Positions 10,001 to 18,085 of a stretch of DNA of 64,000 nt are shown piece by piece. A program made the position numbers and the translations under genes. Every line of letters begins with the position of its first letter. Positions within the stretch are counted from its first letter, which is position 1. Source of the DNA: Myxococcales bacterium (GTDB taxonomy: Bacteria; Myxococcota_A; Bradymonadia; UBA7976; UBA1532). The notes below the pieces were generated by a model. It was not told where the DNA came from, searched no databases, and saw only the letters and a program-made list of their open reading frames with translations. Where the stretch lies: contig JACKDL010000017.1 in NCBI GenBank assembly GCA_020633555.1, positions 86,525 to 150,524 on the forward strand, given 5' to 3'.

Positions 10001-13000
10001 CAGTGGGACCTGGACGGCGACGGCCAGTTCGACGATGCCAACGGCGCCAACCCCACCGTGGCCTGGGCGCAGGTACAGAACCTCCTGGACTGGCCCGCCG
10101 ATCGCGAGACCGGCCTGCCCGCCAACACGGTGCGGCTGCGGGTGACGGACGGCTTCGGGGCCAGCAGCACCGCGGACGTCATCGTGCGGGTCTACCGGGC
10201 GAACCCCGTGGCCCTGGTGGTCCAGGTGCCGCTGCCGTCGCCCATCCGCATCGACACCGGCTTCTCGTCCACCACCCTGGACGGGCGCCAGAGCTACTCC
10301 ACCGTGCCCGGCGTCAACATCGTGCGCTACGACTGGGACCTGGACGACAACGGGACCTTCGAGACCGCCGATCGGCCCACCACCGAGTTCCGCAAGGTCT
10401 TCGATCCCATCCCCCTGCCGCCGCGCGTGATCCCCGACACCTTCATCAGGCTGCGCGTGACGGACGCCAACGACCGCAGCGACGTGATCCGCTACCAGGT
10501 GGTGTACGACATCCCGCCCACGCCGCCGACGGCGGACGCGGATCCGACGGATCCGCCTGAGCGGGGCTATCACATCCTGGTGGGCGAGGGCCTGACCCTG
10601 GATGGCTCGCAGTCCTTCGATCCCGACGCGGACGAGGGTGACTACATCGAGTTCTACCGGTGGGACCTCACCTACAACGCCAACGACGGGTTCAACGCCG
10701 ACGTGAGCGCCCAGGCGGCCAACCAGGCCGAGCAGGACCAGGCGGCCGCCAGTGATCTGGCCTGGGCCGATCTGAACGCGGCCGGCATCAACGGGCCGGG
10801 CAACTACACGGTGCGCCTGCAGGTGGAGGACACCACCCGGCTGACGGCTGAGGATGACGCGGTGCTGAACGTGTACGCCCGCGATCCGGTGGCCCGGGTG
10901 GACGCCAACCCGAACCCCGCGGCCTGCGGTGGCCGGGTGACCTTCGATGGCACCGCCTCGGCCCACCCGCACCCCACCATCGACATCGTGGGCTACGCCT
11001 GGGACTTCAACGGCGACGGGAACCCCGACGCGGCCGGCGCCTCGGTGCAGCGCGCGTTCAACCAGTTCACCTTCGGGGTGCCCAACAACGTGTCGCTCAC
11101 GGTGACCGACTCGCGTGGGAACACGGGCACCGCCACGGTGCAGGTGAACGTGACCGAGGGCAACCGCGCGCCGGTGGCCCAGGCGGGTGGCTTCCGCGAC
11201 GGCGGTGGGCGGGTGGTTGGCCCGTACGCCATCGCCGTGGGTGAGGGGCTGCGCCTCGACGCGGCGGGGTCCTCGGACCCTGACGCTGCCTGCGGCGACC
11301 GCATCCAGCGCTACCAGTGGGACCTGCGCAACGACGGCAGCTTCGAGGGCGGCGGCGCCCAGCTCAACCTGACCTGGGCGCAGCTCAACGCCGCGGGCAT
11401 CAACGCCCCGGGCCAGTACGACGTGCGGCTGCGGGTGACCGACCGCTTCAACGTGACGTCGGACGGCCTGGCCACCCTGGTGGTGGTGGGCGGCCCCGAT
11501 GCCGACGCGCAGGCCAACCCCAACCGCGCGGGCTGCGAGCAGCGCGTGGAGTTCACGGCCGCCGGCAGCCGCTTCTTCGGCCCGGCTGACCAGGGCTTCG
11601 CCATCGTGGCGTACGATTGGGACCTGGACGGCGACGGCCAGTTCGACGACGCGCAGGGGGTGACCTTCGAGCGCGCGGTGGTGGCCGAGCCCGATCAGAA
11701 CGGCCAGGTCGCCGTCCGCGCCACGGTCCGGGTCACCGACGCCGCCGGCCGGACCGACACGGCGACCACCGAGGTGGTCATCGACGTGCAGAACCAGCGC
11801 CCGGTGGCCAACGCGGGTGGGCCCTACCAGACCGGCCCCGTGGGCAACGGCTTCGCCGACGTGGTGCTGGACGGGCGCGCCTCGCTGGATCCGAACGCGC
11901 CCTGCGACGCCATCGCGGTCTACAAGTGGGACACCGACGGGGATGGGCGCTTCGGGCGCGACGATCAGCCCGACGATCTCGAGGGCGCCACCGTGCGCTA
12001 CAACAGCAACCGGTGGCGGGTGAACACCGTTGAGACGGTGAGCCTGATCGTCTGCGATGAGCTGGGCGCCTGCTCGGCCCCGGCCGAGGGCATCATCGAG
12101 ATCCAGGACGAGGCGCCGCCCTCGGGCGAGATCATCTCGCCGCGGGCCGACGCCGACGCCCCCTGCCTGGGGGCGGGCGCGGTGAACCTGGTGCTCGACG
12201 TCTCCGATCCCGTCGGCGACGTGGTGACCGCCACCGTGACCATCGCCGGCGTGGTGGTGGGTCAGACGAACGTGGACACCCCCAACGACGGCTCGGCGCA
12301 GCGGGTGACCATCGCCATCAACCCGGCGCTGGTCCCCGAGGGCCGCCACGCCATCAACGTGAACCTGCGCGACGGCGCGGGGGCCGAGGTGGACATCAAC
12401 GCGGGCGGCCGGCTGACCTTCGACCGGACCGCGCCCACCGTGACCATCGGCAACCAGCTCGGTGAGGGCGTCTGCTACAACGGCAACCAGGTGCCGGACC
12501 CCACGATCGACGTGAACGACAACCTGGACAACGCCCCGGACACCAACACGGACGTGGCCGAGGACGGCTGCGGCCGCACCCTGCGGGTCACCGCCACGGA
12601 CGCCTGCGGGAACGTGGGCATCGGGGAGCGCAGCTACCTGATCGCGCAGCCGGTGGCCGTGGACATCAACGGCGTGGAAGAGGGTGAGCTGGTGGGCGAA
12701 GCCCGCATCACCTGGGACGTGGTGGGGCCCGACGCCTGCGCCAGCGCCGTCGACGCCAGCTACACCCGCAACGGCGGCGCCTCCGTGCCGTACCCCGAAG
12801 ACCAGCTCCTGAACCAGCCGGGCGTGTACGCCATGACGGTGCGGGTGGCGAACTGCCTGGGCGTGGCCCGGCAGCAGATCCGCAACTTCTCGATCAACTC
12901 GCCGCCCGTGGCGGTGCCCATCACTGCGGGCAACCCGTCGGCGGATCCGGCGCTGGCGAACGCCTACGTGGCCATCGAGGGCGCCGGGCTTCAGCTCGAC

Positions 13001-15232
13001 GGCAGCGAGTCGCGGGCGCCCGAGGTGGGCGACAGCATCGACCTGTACCAGTGGGACATGGACGGCGACGGCAACTTCGACGCCGAGGGCCCGCTGGTGG
13101 ACTTCAACACCGACGAGGACGGCGTGTTCAACGGCACGCTGCGGGTCACTGACTCGCTGGGGGCCTTCGGCGAGCGCGCCTTCCGCGTGACCGTGCTGGA
13201 TGTGGATCCCATCGCCAACGCGGGGGGCCCCTACATCGTGGATCAGGGCTCGGTGTTCCGGCCCGACGGGCGCGCCAGCCAGCCGGGCAGCGCGGCCGAT
13301 CGCATCCGCGAGTACGAGTGGGACTTCGGCGACGGCACCCCGCCGGTGCGCGGCGCCAACCTGACCCAGCCGCAGCACACCTATGCCGCCAACGGGAACT
13401 ACAACCTGCGGCTGACGGTGCGCGACGAGGACAGCGAGCACTCGGTCATCGTGCGGGTCACGGTGCGCGACGTGGATCCGATCATCGACGCCATCATCCC
13501 GCCCGAGGATCCGCGGGAGCTGGTGCCGGTGGTCTTCAGCGTCCAGGCACGTGCGGGCGCCGACAGCGATCCGCTGACCCGCTACGAGTGGGACATGGAC
13601 GGCGACGGGGTGCCCGAGTACGCCGGCGCCAACGTCACCGAGATCACCCACCAGTTCGACGAGCCCGGACGCCACGTGGTGTCGGTCACCGTCCGCGACC
13701 AGGACTCCTTCAGCGTGCAGGGCATCGCCATCGACGTGCGCGAGCTGACCCTGGCGGAGATCATCGCCTGGATCGATGACGAGGTGGCGGCGTACCTGGC
13801 CGGGCCCAACGTGAACCCGTTCGCGGCCTTCGCCCTGTCGGGCACCCAGGAGCTGCTGGATCGGGCGGCCTGGGGTGAGGCGAATGACGAGCGCGGCGTG
13901 ACCATGATGGCGCTTCGCGGCGTGGTGAGCAGCCTGGTGGCCGCTCAGGGCGCCGACGCCAACGCCCGGTTCGGCTTCCCGCTGTGGGGCCTGTCGCGGC
14001 AGATGGTTCGCGAGACGACCCGCATGCGCGGCCGGATCCTGGACGACGACAACCTGCCCCGCGACGAGAACCACCGCAGCATGCAGATCGGCGCCGATCA
14101 CCTGGGGGCTCTGACGGACCTGTTCGAGGATCCCGGCTACCGCGGCGACCTGCAGACCAACGACCGGGTGGTGGTGATCAACGACCTGATGTTCGAGGCC
14201 ATCGAGGCGTATTACTGGCACGCCGACACGGTCTACCAGTGCAACGAGTTCGGGGACTTCGCGCTGCCCGATCTGAACGACCCGCGGGCGGTCCGCCCCG
14301 AGGCCAACCGGATCAACAGCGAGGACCTGCGGCCGGCGCTGACCGCGCTGCGCGGCGAGTTCCTGGCCTACGCGGCGAAGGCCGACGCGCCCGCGGCGGC
14401 TCAGATCACCGCGGCCGCCGAGAGCATGGCGTCCATCCTCGACCTGCAGGGCCTGCTGTTGGGCCCGAACTGCGAGGAGAACGAGGTCTGCATCACCGAC
14501 CGGCAGGCGTTGGACCTGGAGATCGAGGGCGCGCAGCTCGTGCGTGACCTGGAGGTGGCGGCGAACAGCGGGGCGTGGGTGCGGCAGTGGCAGAGCTGCA
14601 TGGTGCTGGCCCTGAAGTTCCGCATCGAGCTGTCGATCCAGCGCGTGGAGTTCGCCTGCGGTGCCAACAGCGCGGTGGCGCAGCGGGCGCGTCAGGTCCA
14701 GGCCATTGGCCTGGAGTTCGTGGAGGACGACCGCGACGCCGAGGCGCTGAGCTACTACTCGCACCCCGATCGGCAGTGCACGCTGGTGCAGGTCTACGAC
14801 CAGTGCCTGGTGGACGCCGACGTGGAGAACGAGCCCTACGACGGTCCGCTGCAGTGCCTGAACGAGCTGGTGTGTCGCGACGTGGCCGCGCGCTACGTGG
14901 GCGGCGCCTGCCAGCCCGGCGAAGAGGCCAACTGCGCGTGGCCCGCGGCGGTGGGCAACTCGATGACCTTCGCCGTCGAGATGCGCAACGCCAGCCGCGG
15001 TCCGTGCGAGCCGGCGGATCTGACCCTCGAGGTGGGCCAGATCCCGGCGAACTGGGTGGTGGACGTGGCGCCCGCCGAGGGCGTGGAGCCCGGGGCCACG
15101 GGCGAGGTGGAGGTCACCGTGCGGTGGCCCGACGGCACCGTGCCGGCGGACTACCGGCTGCGGTTCACCACCCGCCAGTCGGGCGACCTGACGCTGGGCA
15201 ACGAGTTCAGCATGGTGGTCCGCGTGCCCTGA
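7055..15232 (+). CDS. Giant secreted toroid plus PKD-repeat protein (complete, 2725 aa)
   Basis: The ATG at 7055 is chosen because it follows a G-rich Shine-Dalgarno and opens a clear Sec signal peptide ending ASA before QAN (residues 1-27). Residues ~30-640 form a helical, aromatic/Gly-rich domain containing a GGWYYH...DMSVTQWAMIGL motif typical of prenyltransferase/squalene-oxidase alpha-alpha toroid repeats. No cyclase DxDD or prenyltransferase zinc motif was recognised, so it is probably a non-catalytic toroid. Residues ~645-2230 hold about 13 PKD-like repeats with DxDGDG loops plus a non-PKD Ig/Cys-rich insert. Residues ~2230-2630 are mainly helical with conserved Cys, and ~2630-2725 is an Ig-like NEW3-type end. 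It is exported, probably to the surface or matrix. It is a full-length paralogue of the upstream gene and their C-terminal thirds are nearly identical in places. The exact function is unknown. Confidence 0.9.
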   Translation: MNRARLRAAASLCAGAALLLISNAASAQANATPNQVLVVPYNAENPRLPHPAHEQAPITLKAMVRNATCGGNYRVRWDTDRDGSFDDEAEYTFTRNATTKNIWDIGRTFRVPNVDRDGALNITVRLQVPCAAEGNPANHYKFGTFRLFVYDFTPGGPDTWTAEQLEIMNIMAVQESMWYGHRLMDEFGGDHTTSQLYGQISVRRNEQWGGGMINAWIMALNGHLGAYPPGTINWYNLPRDQAWEAANERRWNTDPYAETIARYLNGTIRADSRAVGIVAGKEDNTCGYDANRNVIRCNRADGNAGDQVGAWIGNADGGPHSNGVEDPASYLMGLYLASSAIMTPAFAGTPVQVGHASVIGRPFEWLIQSQVDLTAEQQMYRGYGEGGWYYHRYTGTDGNYSDMSVTQWAMIGLEAAEKAGGFAGVVVPNNVKYRSVINSYNNTRNADGGGRYRTTESRTCTSLMLTGGCLLGERWVGVHNMARNNTVPFPNETNLTQANLVDDYNRAIAYTKNYWYSNNKIHCGGRQDRFWDRGDYKCGDNNSAYGGGRCGSTYTLYSHQKGYRTGEPELTFDDRDWLRQFATYYIRAQDRAMNDASGRDGNYGVFGRIYDSFCAQSSITCNYMAPAMMSGMGGLILTPTIFNPKPVAIASVQPDQVVEGCVGGNAGEVVFHHEESFHPGSDQTIVAYQWDVDASNGLWWDTNAQADFESDNEQPFEHRYNSSGNYVATLRVVDNLGQSKTTVVRVTVDAAANVPPSVAHGGPYVIEVGQNLQLAGRATDQNIPCGDQLTIAWDLDNDGQYDDANGATPNVGWAALQGLAQNQPHRVAIQVRDRAGQVARAETTLTIYPREPVASGRANPNPAACQQQVTFDGSASSHPNPNRAVAQYDWDIDGDGAFDGSGAIFRSDYDRFGTYDVTLRVTDDLGRTDTDQFQVVVDQGNTPPVARVASNEINLLEEDNLVLDGRPSSDADLPCGDSIVSYQWDLDGDGQFDDANGANPTVAWAQVQNLLDWPADRETGLPANTVRLRVTDGFGASSTADVIVRVYRANPVALVVQVPLPSPIRIDTGFSSTTLDGRQSYSTVPGVNIVRYDWDLDDNGTFETADRPTTEFRKVFDPIPLPPRVIPDTFIRLRVTDANDRSDVIRYQVVYDIPPTPPTADADPTDPPERGYHILVGEGLTLDGSQSFDPDADEGDYIEFYRWDLTYNANDGFNADVSAQAANQAEQDQAAASDLAWADLNAAGINGPGNYTVRLQVEDTTRLTAEDDAVLNVYARDPVARVDANPNPAACGGRVTFDGTASAHPHPTIDIVGYAWDFNGDGNPDAAGASVQRAFNQFTFGVPNNVSLTVTDSRGNTGTATVQVNVTEGNRAPVAQAGGFRDGGGRVVGPYAIAVGEGLRLDAAGSSDPDAACGDRIQRYQWDLRNDGSFEGGGAQLNLTWAQLNAAGINAPGQYDVRLRVTDRFNVTSDGLATLVVVGGPDADAQANPNRAGCEQRVEFTAAGSRFFGPADQGFAIVAYDWDLDGDGQFDDAQGVTFERAVVAEPDQNGQVAVRATVRVTDAAGRTDTATTEVVIDVQNQRPVANAGGPYQTGPVGNGFADVVLDGRASLDPNAPCDAIAVYKWDTDGDGRFGRDDQPDDLEGATVRYNSNRWRVNTVETVSLIVCDELGACSAPAEGIIEIQDEAPPSGEIISPRADADAPCLGAGAVNLVLDVSDPVGDVVTATVTIAGVVVGQTNVDTPNDGSAQRVTIAINPALVPEGRHAINVNLRDGAGAEVDINAGGRLTFDRTAPTVTIGNQLGEGVCYNGNQVPDPTIDVNDNLDNAPDTNTDVAEDGCGRTLRVTATDACGNVGIGERSYLIAQPVAVDINGVEEGELVGEARITWDVVGPDACASAVDASYTRNGGASVPYPEDQLLNQPGVYAMTVRVANCLGVARQQIRNFSINSPPVAVPITAGNPSADPALANAYVAIEGAGLQLDGSESRAPEVGDSIDLYQWDMDGDGNFDAEGPLVDFNTDEDGVFNGTLRVTDSLGAFGERAFRVTVLDVDPIANAGGPYIVDQGSVFRPDGRASQPGSAADRIREYEWDFGDGTPPVRGANLTQPQHTYAANGNYNLRLTVRDEDSEHSVIVRVTVRDVDPIIDAIIPPEDPRELVPVVFSVQARAGADSDPLTRYEWDMDGDGVPEYAGANVTEITHQFDEPGRHVVSVTVRDQDSFSVQGIAIDVRELTLAEIIAWIDDEVAAYLAGPNVNPFAAFALSGTQELLDRAAWGEANDERGVTMMALRGVVSSLVAAQGADANARFGFPLWGLSRQMVRETTRMRGRILDDDNLPRDENHRSMQIGADHLGALTDLFEDPGYRGDLQTNDRVVVINDLMFEAIEAYYWHADTVYQCNEFGDFALPDLNDPRAVRPEANRINSEDLRPALTALRGEFLAYAAKADAPAAAQITAAAESMASILDLQGLLLGPNCEENEVCITDRQALDLEIEGAQLVRDLEVAANSGAWVRQWQSCMVLALKFRIELSIQRVEFACGANSAVAQRARQVQAIGLEFVEDDRDAEALSYYSHPDRQCTLVQVYDQCLVDADVENEPYDGPLQCLNELVCRDVAARYVGGACQPGEEANCAWPAAVGNSMTFAVEMRNASRGPCEPADLTLEVGQIPANWVVDVAPAEGVEPGATGEVEVTVRWPDGTVPADYRLRFTTRQSGDLTLGNEFSMVVRVP

Positions 15233-15363
15233 GCCCCGCTGGGCTGCCGCGGTCCGTCGCTCGGCGGATCGCGGCCCGTCCCACCGCTCCGCCTCGCTTT
15301 CCCCACCCACGCCGTGCCATCCGGCTGGCGCCACCGGCGCCGCCCCGTGTAGGGTGCGCGGCC

Positions 15364-16530
15364 ATGGATCTGGGCCCCAACGTCACCGTCCTCGAGCGCG
15401 ACGGCCGCACCTTCTACCTGGTGGGCACCGCGCACATCTCGCAGCGCAGCGTCGAGGACGTGCGCCGGACCATCGAGCTCGTGAAGCCCGACACCGTCTG
15501 CATCGAGCTCGACGCCACGCGCTTCGAGGCGATGATGGACCCGGACCGCTGGCGCAAGCTGGACGTGTTCCAGGTCATCAAGCAGAAGAAGGTGCTGTTC
15601 GTGCTGGCGCAGCTCGCGCTGTCGGGCTACCAGCGCCGGCTGGGCGACGCGCTGGGCGTGAAGCCCGGCGCCGAGATGCTCGAAGCCGTGGAGGCCGCCA
15701 AGGACGTCGGCGCCGAGGTCGTCCTCGCGGATCGCGACATTCAGGCCACCTTGAAGCGCACGTGGCGCAACCTGGGCTTCTTCGACAAGCTCAAGGTGCT
15801 CGGCGCCCTGGGCGGGGCCAGCTTCAGCCGCGAGGAGATCTCGGAAGAGGAGCTGGAGAAGCTCAAGGACCGCGACACCCTCACCGAGATGATGAACGCC
15901 TTCGCCGAGCAGCTCCCGCAGGTGAAGGCACCGCTCATCGACGAGCGCGACGTGTACCTGATGGCCAGCACCGAGCGGGCCCCCGGGGACAGTGTGGTGT
16001 CGGTGGTGGGCGCGGGCCATGTGCCCGGCATGATCACCCGGCTGGGCAAGGACGCCGATCTCGAGGCGTTGACGGTCATCCCGCCGCCCAAGTGGTGGGT
16101 GGGCTGGCTGAAGTGGGTCATCCCGGCGCTGGTGTTGGGCGCCTTCTACTACGGCTACAGCAAGCACGGCGGCGAGAACCTGAGCTACATGCTCCTGGGC
16201 TGGGTGATCCCCAACTCGGTGCTGGCGGCGCTGTTCACGGCGCTGGCGGGCGGCAAGCTGCTGTCGATCATGGCCGCCTTCGTGGCGTCGCCCATCACGT
16301 CGCTGAACCCGACCATCGGGGCGGGGATGGTGGTGGGGCTGCTGGAGGCCTGGCTGCGCAAACCCACGGTCGAGGACGCCGAGGCCATCCCGGAGCAGGC
16401 CACCAACCTGAAGGGCGTCTACGCCAACCGCTTCACCCGGGTGTTGCTGGTGGCGGTGGCGGCCAACCTGGGATCTGCCCTGGGTGCCTACGTGGGTCTT
16501 GGGCTGCTGGTCCCGTACTTCCTCAAGTAG
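15364..16530 (+). CDS. TraB/PrgY-family membrane protein
   Basis: This 388-residue protein has the TraB/PrgY (Tiki-like) hallmarks: an N-terminal LVGTAHIS motif around residue 20, the PDTVCIELD strand, a second GAGHVPG motif around residue 220, and a C-terminal block of hydrophobic segments (about residues 245-388) giving several membrane passes. Members are proposed metal-dependent peptidases; PrgY restricts peptide pheromone activity in enterococci. The substrate here is unknown. The ATG at 15364 is chosen over longer in-frame extensions because upstream residues lie in the non-coding gap after the PKD gene and have shadow-like composition. The gene stands alone, converging on the PilT-like gene with a hairpin between them. 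Confidence 0.85.
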   Translation: MDLGPNVTVLERDGRTFYLVGTAHISQRSVEDVRRTIELVKPDTVCIELDATRFEAMMDPDRWRKLDVFQVIKQKKVLFVLAQLALSGYQRRLGDALGVKPGAEMLEAVEAAKDVGAEVVLADRDIQATLKRTWRNLGFFDKLKVLGALGGASFSREEISEEELEKLKDRDTLTEMMNAFAEQLPQVKAPLIDERDVYLMASTERAPGDSVVSVVGAGHVPGMITRLGKDADLEALTVIPPPKWWVGWLKWVIPALVLGAFYYGYSKHGGENLSYMLLGWVIPNSVLAALFTALAGGKLLSIMAAFVASPITSLNPTIGAGMVVGLLEAWLRKPTVEDAEAIPEQATNLKGVYANRFTRVLLVAVAANLGSALGAYVGLGLLVPYFLK

Positions 16531-16542
16531 ATCAGGTGCTTG

Positions 16543-16566
16543 GCGCCGCCCACTCCGTGGCGGCGC
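16543..16566. terminator. Bidirectional hairpin terminator candidate
   Basis: A perfect 8-bp inverted repeat, GCGCCGCC (16543-16550) and GGCGGCGC (16559-16566) with an 8-nt loop, fills the 44-bp gap between two convergent genes. No T-tract follows, so intrinsic termination is inferred from position and symmetry only. Confidence 0.5.
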
Positions 16567-16574
16567 TCCCGTTG

Positions 16575-18047
16575 CTACCGCAACACCTCGTGATCGGCGA
16601 GCTGCGCCTCGACGAAGCGGCGGTCGCGGGCGGCGCGCAGGGCCACCTCGGGATCCACGGCGCCCCGCCTCACCCAGTCCACCAGCGACACGTCGAAGGG
16701 GATCATGCCCTCGTTGCGGCCCGTCTGAATCTGGGTCTGGAACTGGTGCGTGCGCTTGTCGCGGATGAGGTTCGAGAAGGCGTAGTTCACCTTCACCAGC
16801 TCGATGGCGGGGATGCGGCCGGGACGATCGGCGCGGGGCAGCAGGCGTTGGGTCACGATGGCCCGCAGCACGTCGGCGAGCTGGATGCGCACCTGCCCCT
16901 GCTGGTGCTCGGGGAAGATGTCGATGATGCGGTCGATGGCCTGCGCGGCGCTGCCCGAGTGCAGCGTCGACAGGACCAGGTGGCCCGTCTCGGCGGCGGT
17001 GAGCGCGGCGGCGATGGTCTCGAGGTCGCGCATCTCACCCACCAGGATGACGTCGGGGGCCTCCCGCAGGGCGGCCCGCAGCCCGGTGGCGAAGCTGTGC
17101 ACGTGGTGACCCACCTCGCGCTGGTGGACGATGCTCTGGCCTTGGCTGAAGACGTACTCGATGGGGTCTTCCAGGGTGACGATGTGGCGCTGCCAGGTGC
17201 GGTTCAGGTGCTCGATGAGGGTGGCCAGGGTGGTGCTCTTGCCCGAGCCGGTGGGGCCGGTCATGAGCACCAGGCCGTAGGGGAACTCGGCGAGCTCCAG
17301 GAGCTGCGGCGGCAGATTCAGGTCCTGCAGCGTGGGCACGGTGTCCCAGATGGGGCGGAAGGCTGCGGCCAGGCCATCCATCTGCCGGAACACGTTCACC
17401 CGGAACCGGTGGCGGCGCCCCCTGTGGGTGAGCTGGTAGGCCAGATCCACATTGCCTTTGTGCTCCAGGGTCTCGCGGCGCTCGGCGGTGAAGTCGTCGC
17501 CGAAGACCGCCAGGATGCGCTGGTCGTCGAAGACTGCGCCCGGGATGCGCTCGAAGCCGCCCATGATCCGCACTCGGGCCTCGCGGCCGCTGGAGAGCAG
17601 CAGGTCGGCAGCGCGCCGCTCCACCACCGCCGACAGCAGGGCGTCCACGTCCTCGGTGGGCCAGCCCCACTCGCCGGGCGCTGCGGCGGCGGGGGCCGCT
17701 GGGGCGCGCGCGGCCACAGGCTCGGCCGCGGCGACGGCGGCGCCGGGCCGGAAGGCCACGGCAGGGCCGTTGGGCGTCTGCCGCGCCCGGTAGACCATGT
17801 CGGGCAGCCCGCGCTTGGGGTCGGGCGTGTACTGGCCCTCCAGTGCGCCGGTGCCCACGAAGGTGGCTTGCTCCAGCTCGGACGCGATGCCCGCGATCAG
17901 CGCGTTGATGCTGTCGGCGGTGGCAACCGGGTGCGACAGCGGCATGGGGCGCTTGCCCACGTAGGCCAGCGGCGGCGAGCCCGGGCGGAACTGCAGCGAG
18001 TCGGCGCCGTGGCGGAAGGCGGTGGCCAGCAGGTCGTCGAGATCCAT
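16575..18047 (-). CDS. PilT-like type IV pilus ATPase with extra N-terminal domain
   Basis: Residues ~130-490 are a canonical PilT/T2SSE secretion ATPase. Walker A GPTGSGKST lies at 264-272, an Asp box TLEDPIEYVF near 291, Walker B VILVGEM at 333-339 and the His box TGHLVLSTLHSG near 354. PilT hexamers depolymerise pilin to retract type IV pili and power twitching or social motility at the inner membrane. The length (490 aa against about 350-370 for standard PilT) reflects an additional N-terminal ~100-residue module followed by an Ala/Pro-rich linker. That module begins MDLDDLLATAFRHGADSL and resembles a degenerate second copy of the PilT N-domain. No other pilus genes are adjacent, so this is probably a paralogue rather than the core pil-locus copy. 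Confidence 0.9.
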   Translation of the reverse strand: MDLDDLLATAFRHGADSLQFRPGSPPLAYVGKRPMPLSHPVATADSINALIAGIASELEQATFVGTGALEGQYTPDPKRGLPDMVYRARQTPNGPAVAFRPGAAVAAAEPVAARAPAAPAAAAPGEWGWPTEDVDALLSAVVERRAADLLLSSGREARVRIMGGFERIPGAVFDDQRILAVFGDDFTAERRETLEHKGNVDLAYQLTHRGRRHRFRVNVFRQMDGLAAAFRPIWDTVPTLQDLNLPPQLLELAEFPYGLVLMTGPTGSGKSTTLATLIEHLNRTWQRHIVTLEDPIEYVFSQGQSIVHQREVGHHVHSFATGLRAALREAPDVILVGEMRDLETIAAALTAAETGHLVLSTLHSGSAAQAIDRIIDIFPEHQQGQVRIQLADVLRAIVTQRLLPRADRPGRIPAIELVKVNYAFSNLIRDKRTHQFQTQIQTGRNEGMIPFDVSLVDWVRRGAVDPEVALRAARDRRFVEAQLADHEVLR

Positions 18048-18085
18048 GGGCGCATTAAAGCAGCTTCCGGCATGGGCTGCGCTGC

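Noticed and set aside
2060..10560. Near-identical GGATCC-rich tracts (about 2060-2090 and 10530-10560) as mobile or regulatory repeats
   Set aside because: They lie in the same PKD position of the two paralogues and encode the same residues, so they are explained by gene duplication.
6872..15334. A 2820-codon open frame antisense to the second PKD gene
   Set aside because: It mirrors the codon bias of a very GC-rich gene (stop codons are rare in the complementary frame). Its translation is His/Val/Arg-rich low complexity, it has no start signals, and the sense strand encodes clear PKD domains.
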